Below are positions 35,347-43,363 of a stretch of DNA of 64,000 nt, in pieces (within the stretch, counting starts at the first letter, position 1; the number at the start of each line of letters is the position of its first letter). The notes under the pieces were generated by a model. It worked only from the letters and a program-made list of their open reading frames with translations. It was not told where the DNA came from and did not search any database. This DNA is from Sphingobacterium bambusae (lineage in GTDB: Bacteria; Bacteroidota; Bacteroidia; Sphingobacteriales; Sphingobacteriaceae), in the NCBI RefSeq assembly GCF_033955345.1, contig NZ_CP138332.1, positions 2,852,001-2,916,000 of the forward strand, read 5' to 3'. The position numbers and the translations under genes were made by a program.

Positions 35347-36300
35347 ATGTACCATGCTAAATACCTACAGTTTGCTCCCTTTTACTTAGAGGAGGAGGTT
35401 CGGAAGACTGGATATCTAGGCTTCCTGCCCTCGACATACCATCAGGGCGTTACCGCCGATTTATGCTACAGCTGCTGCGAGCTGGAGCATATCCTGCTGT
35501 TGGAAATCTATGGCGAGGTTCCTGCTGGGGGATTTCTGTTTAAGTTGTTGCCACAGGACTTCTTCTTTTGGCAATGCTACCAGCTTATGGGGCAAGCCAA
35601 GCTGTTGCTGCGCAAAAAAATTGTCTTGGCAGAAAATCGATGTTTGCCCTTTGCATCCAGCAGACGCCGTATTTCGATGGCTATGGATGAAGGCAAGGTT
35701 CGTTTAATCTGTGTTGGCTATAAAGAGCCTATACTGGAAGCGCTTTTCCAAGAATATCCAGCAACCGGAAATTTTCTAGGGTATAGGCCGGAAACTCCGC
35801 CTCAAGATGTCCTGCTGCCAGATGTCGGGATAAATTTTCGCTTTCGGGAGGTCTTCCGGCAGCTTTCCTGCCTGCAGTTTCGTGCCTTCCATACGCGTAG
35901 CGAACTCACCCTTTGCTTGGGGCGCCTTTTTCAGGAGCTGGATACGGCCCTGCAAAAGGAGTCGGACAGCGGTGGGCGCTCCAATCTGCAGATCTACCAC
36001 CGCGCGATACAATATATAAGTGAACATTACAAGGAAGATATGAGTAAGGAAAGCATTGCCGATGCGCTCGCTGTCAGTAGGCGAACCCTATTCCGGGCTT
36101 TCGAGAGCAAGCATATCAAAATAGCGGATTTTATACAACAGCTGAAATTAAGAAAAGCGCAGGAGCTGCTCCAGCAAGGCGAAATGTCCGTGGAAGAGGT
36201 GGCCAATGAGCTGCAGTTTCCCAATCGCAAATACTTTAGCCGTGAGTTTAAAAAGTTCTTTTTTGAACCGCCTTCATCGATCAAAAGAAACACAAAATAA
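35347..36300 (+). CDS. AraC-family transcriptional regulator
   Basis: 317 aa from the ATG at 35347; a TTG four codons earlier is possible. The C-terminal ~100 residues carry two helix-turn-helix motifs: MSKESIADALAVSRRTLFRAFES and MSVEEVANELQFPNRKYFSREFKKFF, ending in the usual PPSSIKR. The N-terminal ~200 residues are a divergent sensor region rich in aromatic and Cys residues, with no recognised domain. It could control the adjacent GH43-like gene. Downstream lies the 42-bp tandem-repeat array. Confidence 0.88.
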   Translation: MYHAKYLQFAPFYLEEEVRKTGYLGFLPSTYHQGVTADLCYSCCELEHILLLEIYGEVPAGGFLFKLLPQDFFFWQCYQLMGQAKLLLRKKIVLAENRCLPFASSRRRISMAMDEGKVRLICVGYKEPILEALFQEYPATGNFLGYRPETPPQDVLLPDVGINFRFREVFRQLSCLQFRAFHTRSELTLCLGRLFQELDTALQKESDSGGRSNLQIYHRAIQYISEHYKEDMSKESIADALAVSRRTLFRAFESKHIKIADFIQQLKLRKAQELLQQGEMSVEEVANELQFPNRKYFSREFKKFFFEPPSSIKRNTK

Positions 36301-36363
36301 TACCCGCATAATCTCTGTTTCACCCTGCAGATGCGTTGGATGCATCTGGATCTGTCCGATAAG

Positions 36364-36615
36364 CCTAGTGAAAAGGTTCGGATGCATACGCATCAGGCAC
36401 GGATGCCTAGTGAAAAGGATCGAATGCATACGCATTAAGCGCGGATGCCTAGTGAAGAGGCTCGGATGCATACGCATCAGGCACGGATGCCTAGTGAAAA
36501 GGCTCGGATGCATACGCATCAGGCACGGATGTCTAGTGAAAAGGCTCGGATGCATACGCATTAGACTTGGATGCCTAGTGAAGAAGTCCAAATGCATACG
36601 CATTAAGTTCGGATG
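36364..36615. repeat. 42-bp tandem repeat array, six units
   Basis: CCTAGTG (one variant TCTAGTG) recurs at 36364, 36406, 36448, 36490, 36532 and 36574, with a degenerate seventh at 36616, exactly 42 bp apart. Each unit includes CTAGTGAAAAGG-type sequence and GATGC-ATAC-GCATC, a 5-bp inverted repeat with a 4-base loop, slightly diverged between copies. Because 42 is a multiple of three, long repetitive frames are open on both strands (14-residue periods), but none has a credible start or composition. Most of the 592-bp gap 36301-36892 is this array plus the palindromes that follow. Confidence 0.9.
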
Positions 36616-36632
36616 CGTAGTGAAGTGAGTCA

Positions 36633-36665
36633 TTTCACTAGTGAAAAGCATTTTTCATTAATGAA
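36633..36665. repeat. Two adjacent perfect palindromes after the tandem array
   Basis: TTTCACTAGTGAAA (36633-36646) and TTCATTAATGAA (36654-36665) are perfect palindromes 7 bp apart. The first contains the TAGTGAAA core found in each 42-bp unit, suggesting the same protein could bind array and palindrome. Confidence 0.6.
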
Positions 36666-36760
36666 CGGTATTGTCTCTTTAGAAAAATGGCCTTTTTCAC
36701 TATGTGGGGTCACTTTTTTAGCGCGCTAATCTGGTTTTTTTGGCCCGAAAAACTGTAAAA

Positions 36761-36824
36761 AGGGGGTCAAATAGTGCCAAAAATTTCGGGTCGACCCTAA
36801 AAAGTTGGCACTATTTGACCCCCT
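36761..36824. repeat. 20-bp perfect inverted repeat with palindromic loop
   Basis: Arms 36761-36780 and 36805-36824 are exact reverse complements (AGGGGGTCAAATAGTGCCAA and its complement). The 24-base spacer contains GGGTCGACCC, itself a palindrome (36788-36797). It lies ~70 bp before the gene at 36893. It could be a large hairpin in the leader RNA, a binding site, or the remains of a small mobile element. Confidence 0.8.
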
Positions 36825-36892
36825 ACTTCTAAAAAAGACCACTGATCTTTGTAATGTTAATGGTTTAATTAATTACTTAAAAACAACATGTT

Positions 36893-37507
36893 ATGTTCAA
36901 ACCAACATTACAATTCCGAAAACTGTCGGAGGTCCAAGTGGGACAGTACGCAGAGAGCATTTTGGTCAAGATGACTGAAAATGCCAATTTGTTTCCAGAT
37001 CCAGATCCAGCATTGGAGTTTCTGGAAGAAACGCTAACCGCTTTCAGACGCGCGGTAGCCGATGCCGCTTTTCGCGACATGCGACAAGTGGTGATCAAAA
37101 ATCAGCGCTTTACGGAGCTAAAGTCTGTGCTGTTTGATTTGTCGCTGTATGTGACGAAGGTAGCTCAGGGAAATCGTGCCTTGATCTTGGCGGCCGGCTT
37201 TATGCCGACCAAGGTGGCAACGCCTCTTGGGCTGGCGCCGAAGCCTACAGACCTACGTGCCACCGCGGTGGCCGCCAGACCGGGAGTGGTCGAGCTGCGC
37301 GTCAACGTTTGGAATGCGGCATTGATGTACTTCTTCGAGTACCGAAAAGTACAGTCTGAAGACGTGTGGGAGCGCGTGTCGAGCTCACGAGCCAATATCG
37401 CGATTAGCGGTTTGGAAAGCTTGGAGCGTTACGAGTTCCGTGTGGCCTACGCCACAACAAATCCCACGCTGACGTACAGCGATGTGATTCGTTCGGTCAT
37501 TATGTAA
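36893..37507 (+). CDS. Hypothetical protein with C-terminal fibronectin type III-like domain
   Basis: 204 aa, no signal peptide. The N-terminal ~105 residues are helical (FRKLSEVQVGQYAESILVKM, LEFLEETLTAFRRAVADAAF). From about residue 120, short beta strands ending in YFFEYRKVQSEDVWERVSSS and SGLESLERYEFRVAYATTNP match the usual Fn3 layout. Related small proteins occur in Bacteroidota, with no known role. Preceded by the inverted repeats at 36761-36824 and followed by the branched inverted repeat at 37531-37588. Confidence 0.65.
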   Translation: MFKPTLQFRKLSEVQVGQYAESILVKMTENANLFPDPDPALEFLEETLTAFRRAVADAAFRDMRQVVIKNQRFTELKSVLFDLSLYVTKVAQGNRALILAAGFMPTKVATPLGLAPKPTDLRATAVAARPGVVELRVNVWNAALMYFFEYRKVQSEDVWERVSSSRANIAISGLESLERYEFRVAYATTNPTLTYSDVIRSVIM

Positions 37508-37530
37508 AAAGGTGCCCTAGATGAATCGCA

Positions 37531-37588
37531 AAAGGCTACCTCTTTGCGCGATGGTCGCGCAGTGACCCCAGGGGTCGAGGTAGCCTTT
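37531..37588. terminator. Branched (three-way-junction) inverted repeat after the Fn3-like gene
   Basis: The outer 12-bp perfect stem is AAAGGCTACCTC / GAGGTAGCCTTT (37531-37542, 37577-37588). It encloses two perfect inner hairpins: TGCGCGA-TGG-TCGCGCA (37545-37561) and GACCCC-A-GGGGTC (37564-37576). It begins 24 bp after the stop at 37507 and may end that transcript, but it is more elaborate than a standard terminator and has only a short T run. Confidence 0.55.
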
Positions 37589-37651
37589 CCTGCATCTTGC
37601 TTCGCTTCGCCAACTAAATCGTATATTTATACTATTCAAAATAGCTTCGCC

Positions 37652-38359
37652 ATGATAAAGACTATTGTTAAAAGCCATCCCTTGCGAGACATTATCTTGG
37701 ATTTCGATGATGCCATAACGCCACCCCAATTTGAGCAGGAGGCGCTGGCCCACTACTACAAGGCGCACGACCTTACTTATGCTGTTCGCCTCGAAGCGGC
37801 AGCGCGCATGCCTCGTCTGCGCGCGGTATATGCGGTGCTCAGCGACCTGTTGCTGCGCAGCCTGGCCATCGAGCAGGACCTCGACTTTCTGGAAGATGCC
37901 CTAGGCATCGCCAAGTCGCCAGACCTTGATTCCTTCGAGGGCGAGCTTACCATCAGGCTGGAAGATTTCTATAGCATGACCCTAAAGCATAGTGAAGACC
38001 TGCATGGCGTGTATGATGTGATTTGCGCGTTGACCGATCAGTATAATGCCGATATCCAAAAAATTGATGAGGACGAATACTTGATCGATCCGATGTATTT
38101 CGGGGTGCTGCACGAACTTTACGGACGATACGACGAGGTTTCCGTGCATACTGTGTCGCTAGATGATGATAATCAGAACTTCTTGGGCGCTTATGGCGAT
38201 GTGGAGAAGGAATATTTTGCCTACACGGACTTTGCCAATCTGGTGTTCGAGAAATATGGGCAGTTGGTGCCGGCAAGCGATAAGCTGTACCGTCGCGTGG
38301 AGCTGGTCGAAGCCAAGCTGAAGGAAAAGCTGGATGAAAACCCTGGCGAGAGCTTGTAA
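37652..38359 (+). CDS. Hypothetical acidic cytosolic protein
   Basis: 235 aa from the ATG at 37652; the frame is open upstream through the branched repeat, but that part is not protein-like. Helix-rich and acidic (DLDFLEDALGIAKSPDLDSFEGELTIRLEDF). No signal peptide, membrane segment or motif recognised. It ends 18 bp before the convergent stop of the DUF6624-like gene. Confidence 0.6.
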   Translation: MIKTIVKSHPLRDIILDFDDAITPPQFEQEALAHYYKAHDLTYAVRLEAAARMPRLRAVYAVLSDLLLRSLAIEQDLDFLEDALGIAKSPDLDSFEGELTIRLEDFYSMTLKHSEDLHGVYDVICALTDQYNADIQKIDEDEYLIDPMYFGVLHELYGRYDEVSVHTVSLDDDNQNFLGAYGDVEKEYFAYTDFANLVFEKYGQLVPASDKLYRRVELVEAKLKEKLDENPGESL

Positions 38360-38377
38360 GCTGCTCCTCCAAAGGGT

Positions 38378-39037
38378 TTAATACAGGTCGGGCTCGGTTA
38401 TGCCCTTCTCATTATACGATGCTTTATTCATTTGAAAATGCAGCTGTGTCATACGGTTCAAATAGACTTTCAGGGGTTCCAAGTTATGCTCCTGCCGCAG
38501 CTGGTCTACGCGGGCAGAATCTAGCAAACCAATTTTCGGAATCGCCCGTCCCGTCGTGCGCACAAGGTAGGTCACTTGCGTGCCGAATTGCTGCTTCTTC
38601 CCCGCATTTACCTGCACCCGATCAAAAAGATAGGCGTAGTTTTCCGGATTGGCATTCTTTCTTCGCACCTGTTTTTTCATGGCCCGCAATACCTTGCGCT
38701 GAAAGGCCGGGTCGTGGTCGCAATGCTGCACCAGCAGCCAAAAATGATTGGAACTCTCCTTCCCTACTTCCCGATAGCCCAAGTAGCCGTAGCGTGAAAA
38801 GTAAGCGGCAATATTCTTTTGGTTTGTCCGAAATACGCTGTCTTTAAATGCATCCCAACGGGCATCGCTATAGTCTTGGTATGCGCCAGTTCTTACCTTT
38901 GCCGCCACCTGATCCGTGGTCACCATCTCCGCGAGATGCGCCTGTATCCGCGATTGCTCGCCAGCAGGTAGCGATTTGCTGCTGCTGCAACTCTGCAGGC
39001 CTAGGTAAACGACGAATAAAAGCAGACTGTTTTTCAT
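38378..39037 (-). CDS. DUF6624-like lipoprotein
   Basis: 219 aa with a lipoprotein signal (MKNSLLLFVVYLGLQSC, Cys17). The body has the run YFSRYGYLGYREVGKESSN-HFWLLVQHCDHDP, then AYLFDRVQVNAGKKQQFGTQV, which match what I recall of DUF6624 proteins. These are Bacteroidota proteins of unknown function. Single gene on the minus strand. Confidence 0.65.
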   Translation of the reverse strand: MKNSLLLFVVYLGLQSCSSSKSLPAGEQSRIQAHLAEMVTTDQVAAKVRTGAYQDYSDARWDAFKDSVFRTNQKNIAAYFSRYGYLGYREVGKESSNHFWLLVQHCDHDPAFQRKVLRAMKKQVRRKNANPENYAYLFDRVQVNAGKKQQFGTQVTYLVRTTGRAIPKIGLLDSARVDQLRQEHNLEPLKVYLNRMTQLHFQMNKASYNEKGITEPDLY

Positions 39038-39193
39038 GGTTTATAGCATTAATCGTAAGCTTAAAAATAGGGAATATCGCTCGCAAAAACGAATACGGGC
39101 TTATGTTTATTTGTTTGCGGGGCTTTGTCTTGCTACCTAGAAACGGATTGCGTTTGGCACTGAAAAGCTGTATATTAGGGCTTATCTAAACGT

Positions 39194-39670
39194 ATGCTTA
39201 TGACTCATCAATTGGATTTCTTTACCCAGTATGGGCAGTTTTATTTGGCCGATAAGGATGCTATCCACGGAGGGGATGGACCCGACTTTTGGTCGGATGC
39301 TGCGCATAGCGAACGCTTGGCCGTAGATGAAGGATTTCTAGGCGTGGTGATCGAAAACGATGAGTGTATGGCCAAGGCTTCGCTTTCGATCTTGGAATCG
39401 GCTCCCGAAATTGATGCCTCCGAAGATGCAGACCATATTGTGGAGGCTAGCATCGAGCTGAAATCCGGTTGCCTACAGGTATTGGATTGTCCCAACAGCT
39501 TCGTTATGTTGGAAATACCCTTGGAAAAAGCCTGCTACCGCGTGCGTATATATGGCTACAGCCTTGACCTTGCCTATCAGCCCCAGCCAGAGGATTATCT
39601 CCATATAGCGATATGGAAAGCGGACTTCGCGCCAAAGGTGGTGCTGAGGCAGTGGATTAGTGGGTATTAG
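39194..39670 (+). CDS. Hypothetical protein
   Basis: 158 aa; the start may equally be the ATG at 39200. No signal peptide or membrane helix. Mixed beta-rich sequence (LDFFTQYGQFYLADKDAIHGG, YRVRIYGYSLDLAYQPQPED) resembling small conserved proteins next to immunity-type genes, but I recognise no family. It is the last gene before the tRNA-Lys and the A/T-rich island. Confidence 0.55.
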   Translation: MLMTHQLDFFTQYGQFYLADKDAIHGGDGPDFWSDAAHSERLAVDEGFLGVVIENDECMAKASLSILESAPEIDASEDADHIVEASIELKSGCLQVLDCPNSFVMLEIPLEKACYRVRIYGYSLDLAYQPQPEDYLHIAIWKADFAPKVVLRQWISGY

Positions 39671-39804
39671 GGGATGATCTCGGTTCTCAAGGGGGCTCTG
39701 TGAGACGAAGCGATCGGTTATTTCGTCAATCCTTCGTCACATCCAAAAAAAACGTTTAAAAGGGTTGCTATTTTATGGACTAGCACTTACATTTGTGAAC
39801 AGTC

Positions 39805-39877
39805 GACTTCGTAGCTCAGTTGGTAGAGCAACAGACTCTTAATCTGTGGGTCCTGAGTTCGAGCCTCAGCGGGGTCA
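39805..39877 (+). tRNA. tRNA-Lys (anticodon CUU)
   Basis: 73-nt cloverleaf. Acceptor stem GACTTCG/CGGGGTC with two G-T wobbles, D-arm AGCTCAGTTGGTAGAGC, anticodon stem ACAGA/TCTGT with loop CTCTTAA placing CTT at positions 34-36, T-arm with GTTCGAGCC, and discriminator A. CCA is not encoded. It lies at the left edge of an A/T-rich accessory region; tRNA 3' ends are common integration targets, but I find no repeated copy of its 3' end to the right. Confidence 0.95.
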
Positions 39878-39878
39878 C

Positions 39879-39910
39879 AAAAGCTTTCTTAGAAATAGGA
39901 AGGCTTTTTT
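39879..39910 (+). terminator. Terminator of the tRNA-Lys transcript
   Basis: 10-bp stem AAAAGCTTTC / GAAGGCTTTT (one G-T pair) with a 10-base loop, ending in a run of six T. It starts directly after the tRNA. The remaining DNA to the antitoxin gene at 40145 shows nothing further I can support. Confidence 0.85.
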
Positions 39911-40144
39911 GTTGGAGAGCTGTTTCTGCTGTTTTGCTATTTAGTCATGACTGTTCCTATCCTTGCCCGCTATTTATTGAAAAGTTTTTACCTGTATGCG
40001 CCAGCATCGCGCTATTTGGCTATGCTTGCCCCATTTTCTATGTATAACTTCTTGATATCGATAAATAATGGCATTTAAGTTATCAAGAACCGTTTCGTCA
40101 TTTAATTCCCTATATTTGTTATAGTATTTTAACGAAAAAAAGTG

Positions 40145-40384
40145 ATGACCGAATTAGTTTTAAAAGGTAAGATTGACCAAGAAAAACTTGCTTCCATTGT
40201 CAATTTTCTCAAGTCTTGGGGTATCGATGTAGAAGTGAAGGATACGGTATCGAAGAAAGAGGATCTAGTACCTCCTTTTGCAGAATCCTTTGGCATGTGG
40301 GCGAAACATGATATAGATATTAAAAATATCAGGAAAATGGCTCGTGAAAGGAGAACGAAGACATATGGCGAGGGTTCTTTGTGA
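40145..40384 (+). CDS. Antitoxin of a PIN-domain toxin-antitoxin pair
   Basis: 79 aa (start at ATG 40145; GTG at 40142 is possible). The N-terminal part KGKIDQEKLASIVNFLKSWGIDVEVK is alpha/beta. The C-terminal FAESFGMWAKHDIDIKNIRKMARERR is the hallmark tail that I associate with Bacteroidota antitoxins paired with PIN toxins. The toxin frame starts 20 bp before its stop, which is normal for such pairs. The antitoxin appears intact although the toxin is not. Confidence 0.75.
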   Translation: MTELVLKGKIDQEKLASIVNFLKSWGIDVEVKDTVSKKEDLVPPFAESFGMWAKHDIDIKNIRKMARERRTKTYGEGSL

Positions 40385-40520
40385 TACAAATCTTTTCGCT
40401 ATCTACCATAGCATTCAGCTATTTACGCTCAATCTTAAAGATTTCACGTTCGTTCCCGATATAAAGCTATATCTGTATACTAATAGACGCCTCGTTCCTA
40501 TTTTCGCAGTACATATTTAA
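40365..40520 (+). pseudogene. Internally deleted PIN-domain (VapC-like) toxin
   Basis: 51-codon frame starting MARVLCDTNLFAIYH and ending LFTLNLKDFTFVPDIKLYL plus a short tail. The first part is a PIN-domain N-terminus with the catalytic Asp (CDTN). The second is the C-terminal strand-helix of the same fold (intact toxins are about 125-140 aa). The middle, with the remaining acidic metal ligands, is missing in frame, so nuclease activity is unlikely. This looks like an inactivated toxin beside a retained antitoxin. Confidence 0.7.
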
Positions 40521-40667
40521 TCTCATAATTTCAATCCGCTCTGCTTATTGCGAATTGCGTGAAGGTTGTCGAAGATATATGCGATAACGTGCTTCAACAA
40601 TATCGGAGAAAGACACAGGATTGTAGCCGATATTTTTCCAAACCTCAGTAAATTACCAAGTGGCATT

Positions 40668-41498
40668 ATGCTTAAAAAAATAAAAGCACTATTCTTTATA
40701 AATTTTGCGCTGATAGCGTTCGGCGTAAACGCGCAAACTCGTTTTTCTGATAGCACAAAAGTGGATAGTTTGACGTTCGTTCGTACAAGGGATATCATTA
40801 ATAAATTGTCTCATGATCTTTTCGAAAAACATACCTATACAAAAGATGAAAAGAGTTTGCCATATCGATTGTTAAAGCCAAAAAATTATGATAGCACCAA
40901 GAGTTATCCCGTTATTATTGCCTTTCATAATTCTAGTAGGATTGGGAATGATAATGAAAAGCAATTGGAGCATCTATCAAAAATATGGATCAGAGAAGAT
41001 GTTTATGATAGGTATTCCGCTTATGTAATTGTCCCTCAATTTAAAGAGCGGTCATCTACGTATTTGAAAGCTGATGATGGATCGCTGAGATCGGTGCCTT
41101 TTAATGATATACATATGGTATTGAACTTATTGGATGATTTTCAAAGGAGATACAACGTGGATAAATCCCGAATTTATCTTATAGGCTATTCGATGGGCGG
41201 ATCAACGGCTCAAAATATTTTAAACCTTGCGCCCGATAAATTTGCTGCCATTGTCTCGGTTGCCGCTGTTCCGGATTTCTCAAACATCCATTCGCTCAAG
41301 CGGAAAAGTGTTTTTTTGATTCATGGGAAGATGGATGCTGTAAATCCATACGAAGGGTCTGAAGAGCTTTTTCAAAAATTAAAAGGCAATAAAAACGTGG
41401 TTTTTAAAACTTTCACGGAATTGAATCATGATAATATTACGATCCCACTACTCCTAGATAATAAAATACCTCATTGGTTGTTTAAACAGAAGAAATAG
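40668..41498 (+). CDS. Secreted alpha/beta-hydrolase (esterase/peptidase-like)
   Basis: 276 aa from the ATG at 40668, which begins a signal peptide (IKALFFINFALIAFGVNAQ). Catalytic Ser in GYSMGGS (about residue 180), Asp in GKMDAVNP and His in LNHDN form the triad order of the family. The oxyanion region is FHNSSRIG. It is a dienelactone-hydrolase or feruloyl-esterase style fold; the substrate is unknown. The DNA is more A/T-rich than the flanking pectin locus, consistent with the accessory island. Confidence 0.8.
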   Translation: MLKKIKALFFINFALIAFGVNAQTRFSDSTKVDSLTFVRTRDIINKLSHDLFEKHTYTKDEKSLPYRLLKPKNYDSTKSYPVIIAFHNSSRIGNDNEKQLEHLSKIWIREDVYDRYSAYVIVPQFKERSSTYLKADDGSLRSVPFNDIHMVLNLLDDFQRRYNVDKSRIYLIGYSMGGSTAQNILNLAPDKFAAIVSVAAVPDFSNIHSLKRKSVFLIHGKMDAVNPYEGSEELFQKLKGNKNVVFKTFTELNHDNITIPLLLDNKIPHWLFKQKK

Positions 41499-41532
41499 AA
41501 AATTGAGACTTTATTGTTTTTCGATCGTGACT

Positions 41533-41679
41533 GGCAAGTTGAATGAAGATCGTTGAAAATAAATACGATATCGTGATTCTATTATATGTTCGAAGTGTAG
41601 GTAAATTTGCTCAGCATGAGACCGGGTCCCTAGCTATCAAAATAATGACAACATCGTAGCCTGAGCGATCCGCAGGCGA
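41533..41679. repeat. Diverged repeat copy R1, upstream of the 41917 gene pair
   Basis: About 150 bp with clear similarity to 43571-43730. Shared blocks include AAGATCGTTGAAAA, AATATGTTC-like sequence, AATTTGCTCAG-ATGAGA and TCAAAATAA...GTAG-CTGAG, separated by small indels. Within the copy, GCTCAGCATGA and TCGTAGCCTGAGC form an imperfect inverted repeat, so a folded RNA or REP-like element is possible. It accounts for part of the 418-bp gap 41499-41916; the rest shows no gene I can support. Confidence 0.65.
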
Positions 41680-41916
41680 ACCAAGCTCGAATAGCGGTTG
41701 GATTTTGAACGAACATTTTCGCTTGTTCGAAAGACCGAGGAAGTTTTTATGGAATGAGGAGTTGCCAAAGCTTTAAGTATGACAAACTAAAAACGAAATA
41801 AAGGAAATGGTATGTGAAATACTTTTTCATTTTTTATTTAGTTTGGCGTATCTTAATAGCGGTAATTCCAGAACGGAATGCCTTTTAACCCTTTTTGAAT
41901 CAAATTATTAACGAGA

Positions 41917-42873
41917 ATGGCTAAATTAACCTTGTTATCAACATACATTATTAGACTAAGACATAAAAATAAACAAGATGACTTGTTTCTAAGCGACGAA
42001 CTCTTCGAAGGTCACTTTGATGATTTTTTGATTTATAGAGAGAATAATCACTATTTAAATGATAAGAATAAATCTTCAAAAAAGTCTTTAAAAACTAAGT
42101 TTGAGTTAGTGAAAGCGGTATATGGCGAACTAAACACGGTTTATTACGGAATTTTGTTTACCGGTTTATCAGGGGAGAGTGGAGAAGTAATAGATGATAT
42201 TTCTGGTGAAGATCTATATACGATGGATGAATCTCATGCAAAGATGGCACCTATGTATTTTTATTTAAAAGTGCCAAAAAAGAGAAAATTTGGTTATTTG
42301 GTAGTAGAGAGGAGAGGGAACTATGGTATTAAGCAGCTTTTTAACGAGTCAATTAACGACTTTTTTTATAAAAATGCCATCGACCTTAAAATTAGCTTTA
42401 ATAACTTCTTAGTTTCGACAGTATTTCAAAAGATAATCGAAAAAGGTGTTATCAAAGAAATAGAATTTATTAAGCACGAACTTCCTAGTGATATTGCGGA
42501 TCTGTATGATAAAGGTCATGAAACGAAGCAGATAAGAGGTAAGTTTAAAAAAGTTTTTGTTGCGACAGCTGGATTTCCTGTAAAGGGAATCTTAAATAAG
42601 CTTTATTGGCAAAGTGGCCGAACAGAAATGGTTGAAATTCCCGAGTTAGACGATAAATTTAATGAGGTAAGTTTTGAGATCGAGTATAACGGGTCAAAAA
42701 AAACCATATACATGAAAAATATTGGTCAAAATACACCTGACTTTAATGTAACTGAGCAATTGGAATATGACCGTGGTCGCCCAACTATTGAATCATTGGT
42801 TAGACAAACAGAAGTTTTGATTCATGATATGGAAACTTATCACGAGTCTCTTACGAAAAATGGAAATGGATAA
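41917..42873 (+). CDS. Unknown soluble protein, first gene of a two-gene accessory module
   Basis: 318 aa, no signal peptide or membrane helix and strongly A/T-rich. It begins MAKLTLLSTYIIRLRHKNKQ with Lys/Asp-rich alternation and contains FTGLSGESGEVIDDISGEDLY, YFYLKVPKKRKFGYLVVERRG and a C-terminal EQLEYDRGRPTIESLVRQTEVLIHDME helix. I recognise no domain. The stop overlaps the start of the next gene, so the two products are probably made together. Position beside a reverse transcriptase and a toxin-antitoxin remnant suggests anti-phage function (inference). Confidence 0.7.
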   Translation: MAKLTLLSTYIIRLRHKNKQDDLFLSDELFEGHFDDFLIYRENNHYLNDKNKSSKKSLKTKFELVKAVYGELNTVYYGILFTGLSGESGEVIDDISGEDLYTMDESHAKMAPMYFYLKVPKKRKFGYLVVERRGNYGIKQLFNESINDFFYKNAIDLKISFNNFLVSTVFQKIIEKGVIKEIEFIKHELPSDIADLYDKGHETKQIRGKFKKVFVATAGFPVKGILNKLYWQSGRTEMVEIPELDDKFNEVSFEIEYNGSKKTIYMKNIGQNTPDFNVTEQLEYDRGRPTIESLVRQTEVLIHDMETYHESLTKNGNG

Positions 42874-43363
42874 AATAAATATTTTAAGAATACTTAAAGA
42901 TCATGTTAAAACCTTTTATCACGTAAAGAGTCCAGAATCTATTTCTTGGATTCAAGTATTTTTTTTTATCGTCGCTCCTCTTTGTCCTGCCTATCTATAT
43001 GTTTTTAAGAGCAATTTTGTTATTAAAGAAGAATATGTAAATATTATCATCGCCGGCGCGTCTATATTAGCCGGATTTCTATTTAATTTATTGGCGTTAT
43101 TTTATTCAATTAAACAGAATGTCCTAACGAAATTCTCTTCTGACTCTATCAAAATTAAGATAGTTAACGAATCAATATCAAATACAGCATTTAATATCGT
43201 AACATCCATTCTGTTGTTAATATTTGTAATATTCTGTAATAACATAAACAGTTTTCTGACAAAATGTTTCACGTTTCTATCTGTGTATTGTGGTGTTGTC
43301 TTTATCCTAACATTATTTGTAATCTTGAAGCGGATGTATATTATAATAAAATCCGATCAGTAG
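42860..43363 (+). CDS. Unknown four-helix membrane protein, second gene of the module
   Basis: 167 aa from the ATG at 42860 (an ATG at 42866 gives the 8-bp overlap ATGGATAA). After a ~35-residue cytosolic head there are four hydrophobic helices: IQVFFFIVAPLCPAYLYVF, IIIAGASILAGFLFNLLALF, AFNIVTSILLLIFVIFC and VYCGVVFILTLFVILKRMYI. A basic loop of about 40 residues sits between helices 2 and 3. Small multi-helix membrane proteins coupled to a soluble partner are typical effector halves of abortive-infection systems. No family recognised. Confidence 0.72.
   Translation: MEMDKINILRILKDHVKTFYHVKSPESISWIQVFFFIVAPLCPAYLYVFKSNFVIKEEYVNIIIAGASILAGFLFNLLALFYSIKQNVLTKFSSDSIKIKIVNESISNTAFNIVTSILLLIFVIFCNNINSFLTKCFTFLSVYCGVVFILTLFVILKRMYIIIKSDQ

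Noticed and set aside
36364..36615. CRISPR array
   Set aside because: Units are directly adjacent with no unique spacers and there are no cas genes nearby.
36206..36651. Long open frames on both strands through the tandem repeats, encoding 14-residue repeats
   Set aside because: They follow from a stop-free 42-bp unit being a multiple of three. No credible start, ribosome site or protein-like composition.
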